Shown here: piece after piece, positions 33,617 to 46,149 of the stretch
How the letters are laid out: every line of letters begins with the position of its first letter
How positions within the stretch are numbered: position 1 is the first letter of the stretch
DNA from: Lepisosteus oculatus
Taxonomy: Eukaryota > Chordata > Actinopteri > Semionotiformes > Lepisosteidae
DNA: 64,000 bases
Reading direction: 5' to 3'
Assembly: GCF_040954835.1 (NCBI RefSeq)
Contig: NC_090703.1
Span: 23,077,444 to 23,141,443 of the forward strand
Translations under genes and position numbers: made by a program
The notes under the pieces: model-generated
What the model was told of the DNA's origin: nothing
Database searches by the model: none
What the model saw: the letters and a program-made list of their open reading frames with translations, nothing else

Positions 33617-36600
33617 AATAAGCTTTATTGTTTGTAGGTTGACCCAGTAGTGCAGTCTAGCACAGAAATACAGGACACATAACAAAGCTTTCTGACTTTC
33701 ATAGACTGGGTAGAAAATAATTTATTTAGCAACATTAGTGCAATCCTTTCTTATCTTTGCAAGTACGTACTGGTAATGTCTTACAATATTTTTAAAAATA
33801 GTGGTTATAGTATGAGGCTATCCTTCTTAATTATTATCTTCCTCCTCCTGCACTGAAGTGAATAAGAGAACAGCTGTTCCTGTAAAGTGCTTTGCAGTGG
33901 AAGCCCTTCATTTCTGTGAATGCATACTCGCCTGTTTTCTGGAATGGTCTGGTGTAGTAGCAGGTCCTATACTGGAAGAATCCTGCAGTTGAGAGGTTGC
34001 TGGTTTGTGTCCACAACTATGCTGTTCAGTGAGTATATCGGCCTCACCTCTGTAGTCAGCACTACGCACTACACGACTGGCTGAATGGCAAGTATATAAC
34101 ACTGATCTCTCTGTTTCAGGACCACAACACAATAGCCACATGAAATGTTTAGACTCATGTTCAGTCAGAGCTGTTTTGTTGTGTTGTGTGTGGTTCAGGA
34201 CCACAACACAAATGCCAGATGAGCTGATTATGCCCATCTCCTGGTGGAGCTCTGTTGTGTGCTCTATCCAGCTACATAAGGCTTGTGCTTATAGCTGATC
34301 ATTTCAAAATTGGACAGCAGTTGTCTGCCTTTTTATCTAATTTTGTGAAAGGTCTACCTACCAGTCGCCAATGTGATCTTTATTACATTTTGCCAACATT
34401 TTAAAGACAATTATTACACCTTTGGGACAAAGCATTAAATATAACATTAAACTAGTCAACCCAGAAAACCTCTGATCTGCACAACACATGGCAGTTCTGA
34501 AATGTGATTTGATAAGTGTGATAAAGTACAGTTGTCAGCAATAACTCAAATATAAGTATAACCCATTATATGGGAGCTGTCTGATAGAATATGTGTGACA
34601 TCCTACTGCTTTTGATCAGGTACTGCAGTAGCCCATAGTTTTTTCAGTATGACACAGCATGTGCAATTTTGAACAAACTTTTCTTACTGACACTTTATTC
34701 TATTGAAAACATGGAATTAGTTTTGCCCCAGAGTGATCATATAGGATTTTTATTGTCTGCATAGACACCTTGTTGTCCAAGGACATTTCTCTGACATGCC
34801 TTTGTTCTGAACTAAATAATAAAAAGTGATACCTATCTTTCACCTGTGCATGTTGTTCATTTACTCGGTCCAGTCATTAACTGTGTCAGGTTATTAGATG
34901 ACCTATTGTTAAATGTAATTGTCTGGTCTTTCACAAAGTGCTTATTTTCCCATATCTACAGTATGTGTATATAAAATGTCTTACTTGAAGTACATTTAAA
35001 TGCAATTTACATTACTTTTACATTTGCTAGGGGTGACTTTTTAATGACATTGAAATATATTAGCAGCTGTCTGCAGTCTGAATGTGTATCACACAGCAAA
35101 GATATTAATTTCTTAAAATATATTCTGCTCTTGTGAAATGTTCATAGACAAACCAAAAAATCAGGAGAATGCATATCTATCATCCCTTTAATGAACATAC
35201 AATAAGCAAACATATTTTTAATTAAAAAACACAGATCTCTAATGTGACCTTGTTAGTTTTATCTTGTGTATTTCTTATTTCAGTTGTATTCCAATCTCCT
35301 CTTTCATATCTTGTGCAAACAAGAATATCTGTAAGACCACTGTGCTTGTTTTAATTGTATAGTACATTGGCCAGGTAGGTTTTGCCAATCTGAAATGATT
35401 AAAACAGAGTCAAAGAAGGAAATTGCATTAAATGTTTTCAATTCCATGTTTTTTAAGTCTTTGATGAAACTGTCCTGCTATTTATTTATTTGCTTCACTT
35501 CAAATTAACCCTGAATGAATTTCAATTTGAAAGTATGTTTGAGACAAATAGGTTATGTAAGTCTTTTCTTGTTAATTTATTAAAATAGGATTTAGAAAAC
35601 AGCTTTGGTAACATCGTAGACTTCTGCTTTGGTCTACACTCAATTTGTCACATAGGAATTGATTGCAAAATTTCTCATTGTTGTTATGTTTTCTCATCAG
35701 CTAGTATATTGTTTGGAATCATCAATGAGCCAGGAGAATATAATAAAAAGTGTGTTAACAGCTAAACTACAGTATAGAAAGCACTGTCGATTCCACTGAA
35801 ACTTTGATTCTCTGAATAATGCCTCAATTCTTGTGTTCCTTTCAGCTTTTTCTGGATTGTAAAATGGATTGTCCCACTGACTCTGGGGGGGATGTTGCTA
35901 TCTTGTAGTTACAGGACTTGCCTCTGACCTTGGGCCGTGTAGTTGAACTCCCTTCCACTTTGTAGGATTGGTATAGTCCACTCAACTGAGCTGCCTGAAC
36001 CTTGAAGTGAAAAATGAAATAAGCTTGTCCTTGAGGAACACTATGCCATTAAGGCCAGGCCCTTATAGAAATAATCTTTAGTTTCCACAGAAGGAATTGA
36101 TTTCCAATAGTAATCCTGATGTGTTGTAAGATACAATTCCAACAAACTTCTGCAAAACAAAAACATAGATGCTAGATAATCATTTCAGTTTCACTGGATT
36201 CCTTCACACTTATTTTGCAACTTTCTAAATCCTAACTAAACATATTTCTCTTTGATGAGATAAAGTACCCAGATTCAATTACACAGCATACACATCTTAC
36301 AATTCATCACGTATTAGTGAAACAAATAAGAAGGCATGAAATAACTCTTAAGTGGTTACTAGTCACTGTGCCTTGTCACAATTGCAGAATCCTTTTCCTT
36401 TTTCAGGAGGATTGTAACAAGATATGCCAGTGATGCTTTAAAATATAATTGTCCCACATACAGTAGTGATTTCAGCAAAAGAATGTGTGTCTACAAACAT
36501 AAGCTAATGTTGGCCAATACCTAAATTAATTACAAATCATATTCATGTGTGACTGATGGCAATGTGCCTTGACTGTCCCTTGAAATGTTGAATGTCATAA

Positions 36601-37022
36601 AGAATGGTCACTAGAGCAATGAATGAATTAAGGCTCTTCTTACAGGCCAGTGAATTTCATATATACTGTATATATTTCATGTGCTAAGGTTGTGTCTGGG
36701 GCACAGTGGTTGTGCCCTACAGTATTAGCCTTATATGTTATCCCTCTCTCTTGTCCTGTGTCAGCAATAACCACAGAGAACGTTAACTGAAGTGGGCTTG
36801 CAGCAAATAGCTGCTCTGATGGCAAAAGGCAGAATACATCTGTATCACTGCAGGTCCCACAATGTCCTTCAGTGTACAAATCTTGAGAACATTCAGCATT
36901 CGGAGACAAATTCCATATAATGACACCCAATTACATCTCCCTCTAGTTTTCTGTTTCCCTTCTTACAATAATGACAATGCGCAAGGAGGTCATTAAAAAT
37001 GTATTTAACTGTACCTATTTCA
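33617..37022. other. Intergenic, no gene seen
   Basis: AT-rich intergenic DNA. TTCAGGACCACAACACAA is repeated near 34117 and 34195; the second copy is preceded by a near-inverse TTGTGTTGTG. Fragments near 33955-34020 (GAGAGGTTGCTGGTTTGTGTC) may be a decayed tRNA-SINE head. No exons were recognised. Confidence 0.45.
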
Positions 37023-37330
37023 GGCAGCACGGTGACACAGTGGCTAGTATTGCTGCTTCTCAGTGTTAAAGTCCTGGTTTCAGTCCCAGACCTGGGGTGC
37101 TAACTCTGTAGTTTGTATGCTATCCTGTGTTTGGGTGGGTTTCCTCCCATTGACCAAAGACCTACATGTAGGTCAATTGGCTACTGGGACAACTGCCCCT
37201 GATGTGTTTGTGTCCGAGTGCACTCTGCAATGAACTGGTTTATCTTGCTCTGTGCCCATTGCTTACCAGGTTAGGCACTGCCTCCCCCACAACCAGGCAT
37301 TGGATAAAGAGGTTAGAAAATGGATAGATG
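37023..37330 (+). repeat. tRNA-derived SINE (first family), full length
   Basis: The head is GGCAGCACGGTGACACAGTG, with a B-box region GGTTTCAGTCCCAG. The body has TCAATTGGCTACTGGGACAA. The end is GCATTGGATAAAGAGG followed by AAAATGGATAGATG. It is the best complete copy of this family on the plus strand and serves as the reference for the others. Confidence 0.85.
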
Positions 37331-37679
37331 TACATATACATTTGTTTTAATATAACTGAATTAACTACATTTTTTTTCACATCATGACTCGTTATTGGTA
37401 ATTATTAAAATGATTACCATAATCCCATAATAGCGACAATACCATAAGGCTGTAACGGTAGGAGTGGTAGGCCCGTTGTGAGCATCACCACCTTTACATT
37501 GAAACAACCGAGCAGTTTTTTCTAGTACGCTGTTGTACTCTAAAATGACTCCCATGATATTTATTCTAGACAACAAATACAAGTCTTTTTTCCCCAAACA
37601 CTTCCTTGCAACTATGTATGATAAACATTAATACAGTTTCGCATACATAAAAACATAGTATAGACAGTCCGCACTATTA

Positions 37680-37959
37680 CAGTGAATTCGGTTTTGGTTT
37701 TCGCTATAGCAACTACACCCATTCTCGTGTTTACTTCGCGAGAGAGGAAAAAAGGGTGGTGTCTCAGAACTCTTAGCTCGTGACGTGTTTATATGATCAC
37801 TGACGCAACCATCTTAAAAACTGTTGATTGGATGTTTGTATTCCATACTCCACCCACTAGCTAATTTGGATACGCCTCGTCCGTTGACGCCCATTTCCGC
37901 TGTACTGCTCGCGGACTCGCAGTCGCCATTTTCCAGCGGAGAATCTGAAGGAGCAGTAG
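37680..37959 (+). promoter_or_regulatory. srsf5 promoter and first noncoding exon
   Basis: A CpG-rich block with GTGACGTG (CRE-like, near 37781), GACGCAACC and GACGCCC leads to TCGCCATTTTCCAGCGG. The CGCCATTTT here (37923-37931) is a YY1-type site, common at the starts of ribosomal and RNA-processing genes. A donor AG|GTAGGT at 37959/37960 fits the end of a 5' UTR exon. That exon would splice to the acceptor TTTGTGCAG at 39124, ten bases before the srsf5 ATG. The transcription start is probably about 37880-37920, but this is inferred. Confidence 0.6.
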
Positions 37960-38454
37960 GTAGGTGTGTGGGTAGTCGGCGAAGGTCATTGTTTAAATGT
38001 TGTTTAAAATGTAGTATACGTAGCTTCTTTTTATATTGTGCAATAATACAGAAATTGATTGCTCGCCAGTAGTATTCAGTGTATGTGTAAAAAATACGTG
38101 TTTAATCGGCATTTTCGCCAATTTTCTCTTGCTTACACAACATGAGGGGCGCTGTTTGCAGCGCCGCATTTGTCGATCGGTGATCTCGATATTTTTACCT
38201 TGCTTTCTGTTCCTGTAATAGAAGAACCACATTTTCATGAACAAAGATCTCTAAGCTTTGGGAATATTTAACTTTAACCCTGGTAACTGAGCGATTAGTT
38301 AAAATCCGAAACGTAGTTTTTTATTGTTATTTACATGTTAAAGGCTAGGTAAAGTGGCTCAGGGATGGGGAAAAAATAAAAACTGTACATTTTTCTTTTT
38401 CTTATTGTTTGGTTGAATTTACGTTATGTTAAGTTCCGTAATGGCTGCCTTTGA

Positions 38455-38730
38455 GCATATATACGTTTGGATGCGAAGATGGCGTGTCGTAGGCCCTGCA
38501 GTGGTCGTGATGGGCGACGTCGCTTTGCAGGCCTCGCGTTTTCTTTGGAGGGGCTGGTCGATTTGCGTAGGCCTGTGCTACGTCAGCCACCCCTGGGGAT
38601 CCAAAGAAGGCCTAGTGTGAGCTGCAGCTCCTGTCAGCTGACTAGCGCGTCGAGGCTTGGTCTAAAAACGGCGTGGACGTGCTGCCTGGCCCGTGGCGTT
38701 CGCGGGTTTACGTATCCATGTTGAAGGATT
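38455..38730 (+). promoter_or_regulatory. CpG-rich block in srsf5 5' UTR intron
   Basis: About 275 bases rich in CpG stand out from AT-rich intron on both sides. CGAAGATGGCGTGTCG near 38474 is a strong YY1-type match. TACGTCAG near 38579 is a half CRE. It may be an intronic enhancer, a second promoter or a conserved alternative first exon. No coding frame is supported. Confidence 0.4.
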
Positions 38731-39133
38731 GCTTCCGCTGCTCCATCTTATTTCCGTTTTAGATTTTAATGTGGCGTTTTGGAAGCTTTGCATTTCATGA
38801 TTGTATTGTAGCCTCAACAATTTTTAACTCTTAAAAATTCAACTCATCTGGAACCTTGCTTAATCCCCCGTAGGTATAACTACACATACATAGTCTGCTA
38901 CAAATAGACTTTTTACGTGTTTTAATTTATTTTTATTTTTTTTAAAGCGTTGGTTAAACGTGTTTCTAGACTGCTGAAGTGTCTAATTAGTTTATTCTCT
39001 TAATGTAATCGAGAGAACGTTTAAAATAGCTAGTTTTCCGGTTTACATTTTTGTGGAAATGGAGGTTATGATTGGAAAGTTGATATTTATATTGTGGGAG
39101 GCTAAGACTTCGTTTCTTTGTGCAGCTGTAAAC

Positions 39134-42100
39134 ATGAGCGGTTGTCGTGTCTTCATCGGGCGCTTGAGTCCCCACGCCAGGGAGAGGGATGTGGAGAAGT
39201 TTTTCAAAGGCTACGGGAGGATTCGGGAAATCAGCCTGAAGAATGGCTTTGGGTTTGTGGTAAGTTTATTAGTGTGTTTGTATCATATTTTATCGAATCG
39301 GGTGCTCACATTGCTTGTGTCTTATAAGAACGTTTAGAGCATCAATTTTTGTCTGTTTCCTAATTCTGCAGGAGTTTGAAGATCACAGAGATGGTGATGA
39401 TGCAGTCTATGAATTAAATGGCAAGGAACTCTGCAGTGAAAGGTATATTTTTAAATCTGTATGCCTTAGAAGTTACAGCTGTTTACAGTTGCTGAACTGG
39501 AATTTTTTTGTTGAAAGTTGAATGTTGGGATTGATCAGCTTGAATTGATTTTACACTTTGATTTCACTACCAATGTATACTTTTGATCACCTTAATGTAA
39601 AAGTGATTTTTAACATATTGCTTTAAGGCATGATCACTGTCCCAAGAATGCGAAGACTGTACAACTTGGTTAGGTGTCTGGCAAAATAAAACCTCGATTG
39701 GCATGAAATCTGTTCCTATGGTACTGTATTTAAGTTGGGTTGAAATTCTCGTTGACCCAAGCCTTATGTGCCTTACGATGTGTTTAGGGTCACCATCGAG
39801 CATGCGCGCTCTCGCAGAGGGCGGGGGGGTGGAGGCGCTGGAGGAGGTGGCAGGTTCTCTCCCCGCTTTGGCAGCTATCGCCAGTCTCGCAGCAGTGGCT
39901 CACGGTAAGCAGCCGTCTTCTGCCAACAGCTCGCCGTTTCTAGACTTGTTCAGAGCCAGACAGCACGTTCTGTTGGAACCTCACCTCGAACCCCAAAATA
40001 TGTTGTGATTTGGGGATCCTAAAATGTTTTGCAAAGAGCCCCCCCCCCAGTCATAAAATGAGAATAGATTGTGATTTATATGTTCTGAAATGTTTTGGGT
40101 ATGTAGAGGTTTAGAAGTTGCAAGTAATATTGTAAAAGAAAATCAGATTTGGTTGGATTTTAAAATGACTTTCAGTTTTTAGAATGATCTTTAGGTACAC
40201 TAGCATGTAATATGAAAAGGGGACCTCAGAAGTGTGAGACTGGGGATCTGTAATGCACATGTAGTGCCTTTTTAGACACTCCACTCAAAGGTAATGGGGA
40301 TTCCCCTCCACCACCAATGTGTAGCCCCACCTAGATGATGCAATGGCAAAGTGTGCCAGTAGGGTCACCACACATCAGTTATCAGTGGGAGGAAAGCAGT
40401 AATAAAGCCAATTCATAGATGGGGGTTGTTAGAAGGCCAGGAGGAAATTTGGCCAGGACACTGGGCTAACACCCCTTCTCTGTAGCAGTGTTGGTATAGG
40501 GACCATTAAGTCCTTTTGTTTTCTGCATCAGCTGTAGGAATGGATTGCTTTGTTTTCAAAAGGCAGTTTTAAAGCCGTCTTGATTGCTTTTTCAGGTATG
40601 GCCCCCCAGTGCGCACAGAACACAGAATCATTGTTGAAAACCTCTCTTCTCGGATAAGTTGGCAGGTGAGGAGGCTCAACAGGATTCACTTTAAATTTGT
40701 GGAAATTGCATATTACTTCAGTGTTTGTTCTGTTATATGAAGCAGCTTTATTATTTTATAAAGTGGTGTTTTAAATTAAAATCCTTTGCTATTTGTTTTA
40801 AAAACATCACACTTTTTTCCCCTCTATTTTAAAGGTGATTTTAAATGCAGATTTATGACTTCCACTCTGGAATCTCAAATTGAGAGCTGAAGTTCGAGAA
40901 GCTGCTTACCTTTGTCTGGCAGCAAGTTCACAACCCCACCCCTAACCTTGCAGGTGTATCTTTCTCTCATCCTTAGTACTTATTTGGCCTTTCAGTTCCA
41001 CTATGCTGGAACTTCAGAAGCTTTTTGCTTTTGCTGTTTTATAGTTAGGTTGATCAATACACATTGAAGATTCTTACTCTTTATTTATAGATTTAAATCT
41101 TCTAGTGAAACAAAGTTTCTAACGAGCATATAACCCTTTTTTAACAGCTGCTTTTGTTATGTTGTGCGCAGTTGCATGTACCCATCTCTCCCTTACAGGA
41201 ATGTACCTGGGGGGGAGTCTAATGTGAATAGCGCCATCTGCTGGTGTGTGTTCTGAATAGTGTCCATTTGGTGCCTCTCCCTACACACAGTTGCCGGTGG
41301 TCTATATCTTGGCTGGGCCCCATAGCGGGTGAAAGTGGTCTAGCGCAGGTCAACTTTAGGAGGTCCATAGCTGCAGTCTGGAGGGTCCGTGGTCTGGCTT
41401 CCCTGCCTTTTCCCCTTCCCTGTTTGGTTAATCGGTTGGCTGACGGAAAGGGTGGCGTTAACAGTTGGCGCCTCTTTGCTGTGGTGGTTCCTTACTTGTG
41501 GAAGTTGGATTCCGAGACCCCCAAGGCCAAGGTCCTTTCTGAAAGGCTATGCACTGCATTGGTCCTGGTTTGCTATTTGGACAAGTGGCTCTTTGCTTAA
41601 GGTCTGCCTGGGTTCTGAACGGTAAGTAGCACAAAGCTAATGTGATGGGGATTATGTAAGGGTTGGGAGGATAGTGACCAGGGTGGTGGGTGGAAAGGTT
41701 TAGACAGTTTACAGAGATTCAGAAAATTTCCACAGCATTCCAAAGATCCAGATGTTCATTTCTCATTAGACCCAATACATAAAGTATATTTAAATTACAA
41801 TGAGACGTACTAGGTGATGCTGATTTGGGTAAACAGAAAACAGAATTTTTTTCTCAAGCATAATTATGTGGGGTGGTGCAGAAATGAATATTTTGCATTC
41901 ACCACTCTAGAATTGGAGTTGCCCCCCCTCACACACGCAGACTTGTTTGACCTTCATAGTAAATATAGTGCTCATTAGGCTATTAGAAATTTTAAATCCC
42001 CAAGTAGGTGGGGGTGGGGGGACAGATACTATTTTCTTCACAGATATCTGATTTTATACATTTTAATGTAGGTTTTGTGAAGGCAGGAGCTATTTGCTTA

Positions 42101-44228
42101 CTAATACATGGTATTTTCTTAGAACAGTTTAAATTGGAGTTTTTTTTACAGGGGTGTGCTATATTTTATTTAGTTTTTAGAGAATCCAGTCTGTTTTGGA
42201 ATGTGATCTTTGCATTCTAATATTTTGTCAAAAGCCAGTTCTGAGATGTAGTGGTCAGACACTGCACAGGTGTTAGGTTTTACATGGAACATGTATATTC
42301 AGATTTTAATATAGAACATTCTTCTGTCTTCAGCTGTAGATGAGGTGGCAGCTTGTCTGGATAAGTACAGGTGTTCTGGAACAACCTTAACCCCCCCCCC
42401 CCCTCTTAAGTTATCTGTTAGTCTTCTGAGTATTTAATGTTTGATCACAGAACTGCAGACTGGCTGTATAAATGCATAAATGCCTCTTAGAAGGCATGTC
42501 ATTCTGTCCACGCAATGTTGGACAGAGAAATATTTTGAGCTGCATAAAATTCGTTTTGTAGGGCCATGCCTTAACTTCATTTTATTTGTAACACAGGATT
42601 TGAAAGATCTGATGAGAAAAGTTGGTGAGGTGACTTTTGTGGATGCTCACAGAACCAACAGGAATGAAGGGTAAGTACTTTGTGAAAGAACCGCATCATT
42701 TAGGAATAGGGCTGTAGCACAGCATTGATAGTTAAGCTGAGTACACGTCATTAAGTATCAGTTCCAGTAGCTTTATTGTGGAAGCAAGTTTTCTCAACGT
42801 AGTCTTATGAAATTCTTAAACCTTATTAAAGAAGAGGCTAAAGTGAAGGTCCCATTTGAGAAGGCATAACACTTCTGTAAATTACTGTAACTATTAATGT
42901 TTAAAATGCAAATTTCATTCTTTTCAGTGTGGTTGAGTTTGCCTCTCGCAGTGATATGAAGAATGCTATTGATAAACTAGATGGGACAGAGCTGAATGGA
43001 CGCAAGCTCAGACTCACTGAGGATCGCAAGAGGAAGTACGTACAGCCAAAACTACTTTAACCACACCTTGTGTTGGCATTTTGAATGTTTTTTTATGTGA
43101 CTTCAAATTCTAGCTTCATTTCACATATCTACTACTGAAGCTTTGTTAGTTTCTAGGAGTTGATTGGTAAAAGTTTACTAATGCAGCTTCCAGAACCACT
43201 CATTAATCCTTGTACTTGACCAATTTGCATATGGTTGTGTATTTTGCCAGGTGAATGTCCTGACATTCTTCTCAGTGGAAGAGTGTGTGGTAGTCAACTA
43301 TATTGTGGTTAAAGATAAAACACCTAAAGGGCAGTGAACAGTGTTTGCTAAAGGGGCATATAGTGCCAGTGACTACAAATGGCATTTACATTGGTATGAA
43401 TCATTGTAAATGCAGAATGTGATGAGGCACATACTTTTACCTGTTAATATAGGTATTCGAAGATACCTGTCTGTTTTGTCATGGTAAGACAAATTGGTTA
43501 GTTAATTTCAAATTAGGCGTTAAGAGCTGAGCTAGAATGAAAATCTGGGGACAGTGGACCTCCAAGGCTGGACTTGGGCATCTCTGCAGTAGGGTCTCTA
43601 CAGTGGGAACCCAACAGAAGAGCTCAGCAGTCCTGTTCTGAAGAGCCATAGTCCCGATGGTTTTATGGACAACCTTAAAAGATTGTTGAGCTGAAGTCTG
43701 GAAGGAGAGTTGACTACTCCCAATTACCCGATGGATCCAATCAAGTTATTCACGGCTTCACTGAAATATCTGGGTGCCCCTGGCTGTGTGGCTTGAGCTG
43801 TGGACTTGCACTCTGCAGGAAATGAACCGGTTTTTGAATGTGATCTGTGTTCCTTGCTGGTAACTCGTTTTTTCTCTGCTTCTTCCAGCCGGAGCAGAAG
43901 TCGCTCCCGATCCCGTAGCTACACCCGGTCCCGCAGCCGGTCTCACTCCAGGAGTCGCTCCAGGTCCCGGAGCCGCAGCAGGAGCCGCAATCGCAGCCGC
44001 ACTCGTACTCGCTCGCGCTCTCTGAGCCGCACCCCGGAGAAGAAGACCACGGGCCGCAGTGGCCCCCGCTCTCCTTCCCGGTCCAGGTCCCGGTCCAGAT
44101 CCAGATCTGCATCCCACTCTCCCCCGCCCCCGAAGAGACAGTCCCGCTCCCGCTCTCGCTCCCACTCTCGTTCTCGGTCCCGGTCCCGCTCCCGCTCTCG
44201 CTCACAGTCTGCCGAGACTCAGCAATGA
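39134..44228 (+). CDS. srsf5: SR splicing factor, SRSF5-like, seven coding exons
   Basis: Coding exons are 39134-39259, 39372-39442, 39788-39904, 40596-40665, 42597-42670, 42928-43035 and 43889-44228. All junctions are GT-AG and they join to 906 nt (301 aa). RRM1 begins [11 protein letters not shown], with RNP2 VFIGRL (6-11) and RNP1 KNGFGFVEF (36-44). The linker is Gly/Arg-rich (75-87). RRM2 contains the SWQDLKD heptapeptide (126-132), the hallmark of the pseudo-RRM of SR proteins. Residues 190-301 are an RS domain with long Arg-Ser runs. The [10 protein letters not shown] start points to SRSF5 rather than SRSF4 or SRSF6, which begin MPRVYIGRL. SR proteins bind exonic enhancers and recruit spliceosome parts in the nucleus (family knowledge). 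Intron 4, the longest between coding exons, holds a likely poison exon. No lesion is seen. Confidence 0.93.
40266..40480 (-). repeat. 5S-derived SINE, 3' half, antisense in srsf5 intron 3
   Basis: The reverse complement gives GGCCAAATTTCCTCCTGGCC, CTATGAATTGGCTTTATTAC and a tail CCTTTGAGTGGAGTGTCTAA. These match the 54640-55097 copy. Head and poly-ATT end are missing. Confidence 0.8.
41231..41244 (-). promoter_or_regulatory. CTCF-consensus match in srsf5 intron 4
   Basis: The minus-strand reading CCAGCAGATGGCGC fits CCASYAGRKGGCRS at all 14 positions. It lies 47 bases before the acceptor of the putative poison exon and is not in a recognised repeat. Confidence 0.45.
41291..41621 (+). other. 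Candidate poison (NMD) exon of srsf5
   Basis: A GC-rich block inside an otherwise AT-rich intron 4 is bounded by good splice sites: the acceptor CTCTCCCTACACACAG ends at 41290 and the donor CG|GTAAGT lies at 41621/41622. Exon 4 ends on a codon boundary. Inclusion would therefore read [13 protein letters not shown] and stop after 13 codons, upstream of most of RRM2. Its 331 nt also shift the frame. Vertebrate SR genes typically carry conserved ultra-long poison exons that couple splicing to decay (established). That this block is such an exon is inferred. An alternative acceptor CTCCCTTACAG lies near 41200. Confidence 0.55.
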
Positions 44229-44735
44229 GGTCAGCTGCACTCGGCAAGTCTAGATTACGCATTTGCAGTGTGGCTACAGTCAGTGATGTTTAAAACAATA
44301 CTGGAGGCAGGTGCTCTGAAGTTTTTAACTTTGTTTTCAAGGTGAGTCTTGGTAGATCCTGTGACTGCAGTGATCACAAAAATTTCTTTGCAGTCCCAAA
44401 CTACTTCATTTGGTATTTTCAGACTGCAGTTGACCAACTTTTTATTTTTGCATTTCCAGCTATCTAGAATTCTACTGGATGGTATTTGTATTTGCCCTGC
44501 TATTTTCCTCCTGGTGCATACTATAATTTTCCTGTCAAAGAAGCCTCAACCCTTTTGTGTTTTTGACTTAATGTAAAGTAGTTTTTCTTCTGATATTATG
44601 TATACTTGCAGTAAATGTCAGAATTGTGCAAAACCATTGTTTTGTAATTATCCTTATTGGTCTTTATACTGCCATTGTAGCTAGGGCTTCTGATTTTTTT
44701 TATGTTCAATAAAGACCATTAAAACACTTGTGGTG
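44229..44735 (+). promoter_or_regulatory. srsf5 3' UTR and poly(A) signal
   Basis: AATAAA at 44708-44713 (TTCAATAAAGACC) is followed within 20-40 bases by the GU-rich TTGTGGTGTAGGG. This is the usual arrangement for cleavage near 44730. A second AATAAA lies near 44760. Confidence 0.75.
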
Positions 44736-46149
44736 TAGGGAGATTAAATTAGTTTTCCCAATAAACACTGCAAACTGGAGTTTTTTGGTTTACATTGACT
44801 TCACACTTTCTCTATACAGTTTGAAATGCAGATCATCCCACATATTGACTGCACTCAACTCTGTAGATCTGGTGTAAAGACTTGTCTAGATTAAAACAGT
44901 TGTAGATGCACCATGGATTTTAAAAACACTGGGAGCTGTTTTCACACAGGTCTAAATTAGCCCTGTGTTAGGCAAGTTTGTCTAGAACTAGAGCTGTCTG
45001 GAGTTTTGTAAACCAACCCTAATTGTGCAAAATATTGCAAAAAAGTATTTGGTCACAATTCAGTGTGCTCCTGATCACACCATGAATATTAATGAAATAA
45101 AGGAGGTAGTGTATAAGTATTGCCGGGTTACAAGATCTTTTACCCAGTGAGTGACTAAAAATGCAATTCTGTGTTTCCAGAATACCTGTAGTCTAAAGTT
45201 ATAAATTTGGTCTTGTATATATGTACTGGAGAATGCATTTTCAAAGTTTCTGACAACACAAAAGTAGTTAAAAGCATAGGCCCTGTGTATTTTAAATGGT
45301 ACTTTTGATTCTTCAATAACAAGGGTTCTCTGAGGCAAAATTAGATGGTTTTTACAGGAAGATCAGGGTCATTCTCATGTAAAACTATGGACCTACTTGG
45401 AGTTGGACTAAATTGGTCAAGGTAAGCTCGTAATTAGCTCAGTTCTCAATGCAGGTATGAAATTAAACCAAGTTAACACTGTAGCCCTCCACAACTGGAG
45501 TTGCTTTGCTGCATTGTCAGGTGAAACGTGGTGGTAGTTTGGTCTGTAATATATCTTGCTTTCTTCAGTTTCGAAGATATTAAATTTGCAATTGATTGTA
45601 GAGATGCTTATTGAACCGTAAAGCTTCATAAACATTTAGCACCCTCAAGATGTATATGCTGTGGGATGCAGTCCTGTTGTACAGTTTTTTCTGGGGTATA
45701 AATTTTGAGAATGGACTTGGAAGTTACTGTTGACTTTAGATCTAAATTCTTTTGCTATGAAACTAATTTCTTCGTGGGGGAGCTTTTTTAATACACAACT
45801 TTGTAGATTCAGTTCTTCCACTCCCTAGTCTTTGTCCACTTTGTGTAACACAAGAGTTGCTGAAAACCTGCTGGTGATGGCAGGTTAATGTCAAGATTTG
45901 TCCAATGTTGAGTATTTAAACTGTGAAATGGATTTATTGCTTTAATAAAAAAACTGATGATCAATATATGTTAATTGGTTTTATTTTTTGTGAACACTTT
46001 TCAATGTGATATGTCCATGGGTTGTTACCTTCAGCTTAAGGATAAAACTCAATCAACTACACTTGTAACATTTTGAAAATTGGTGATTGTCACCAATGCC
46101 CTGCCCACAAAATGCTTATTATTGCTGATACTATGTAATATATGCTGTG
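44736..46149. other. Intergenic, no gene seen
   Basis: No exon or named repeat was found. AATAAA followed by A-rich sequence occurs near 45946 and could serve a longer srsf5 transcript. Confidence 0.45.

Noticed and set aside
41244..41625. Open frames of 78-118 codons as a separate gene
   Set aside because: They coincide with the GC-rich candidate poison exon of srsf5, are not in frame with its exons, and show no domain.
43750..44262. Long antisense and alternative-frame open frames (up to 170 codons) over the last srsf5 exon
   Set aside because: They arise from the repetitive Arg-Ser codons of the RS domain read in other frames; the compositions (Gly/Ser or Gly/Pro repeats) are artefacts.
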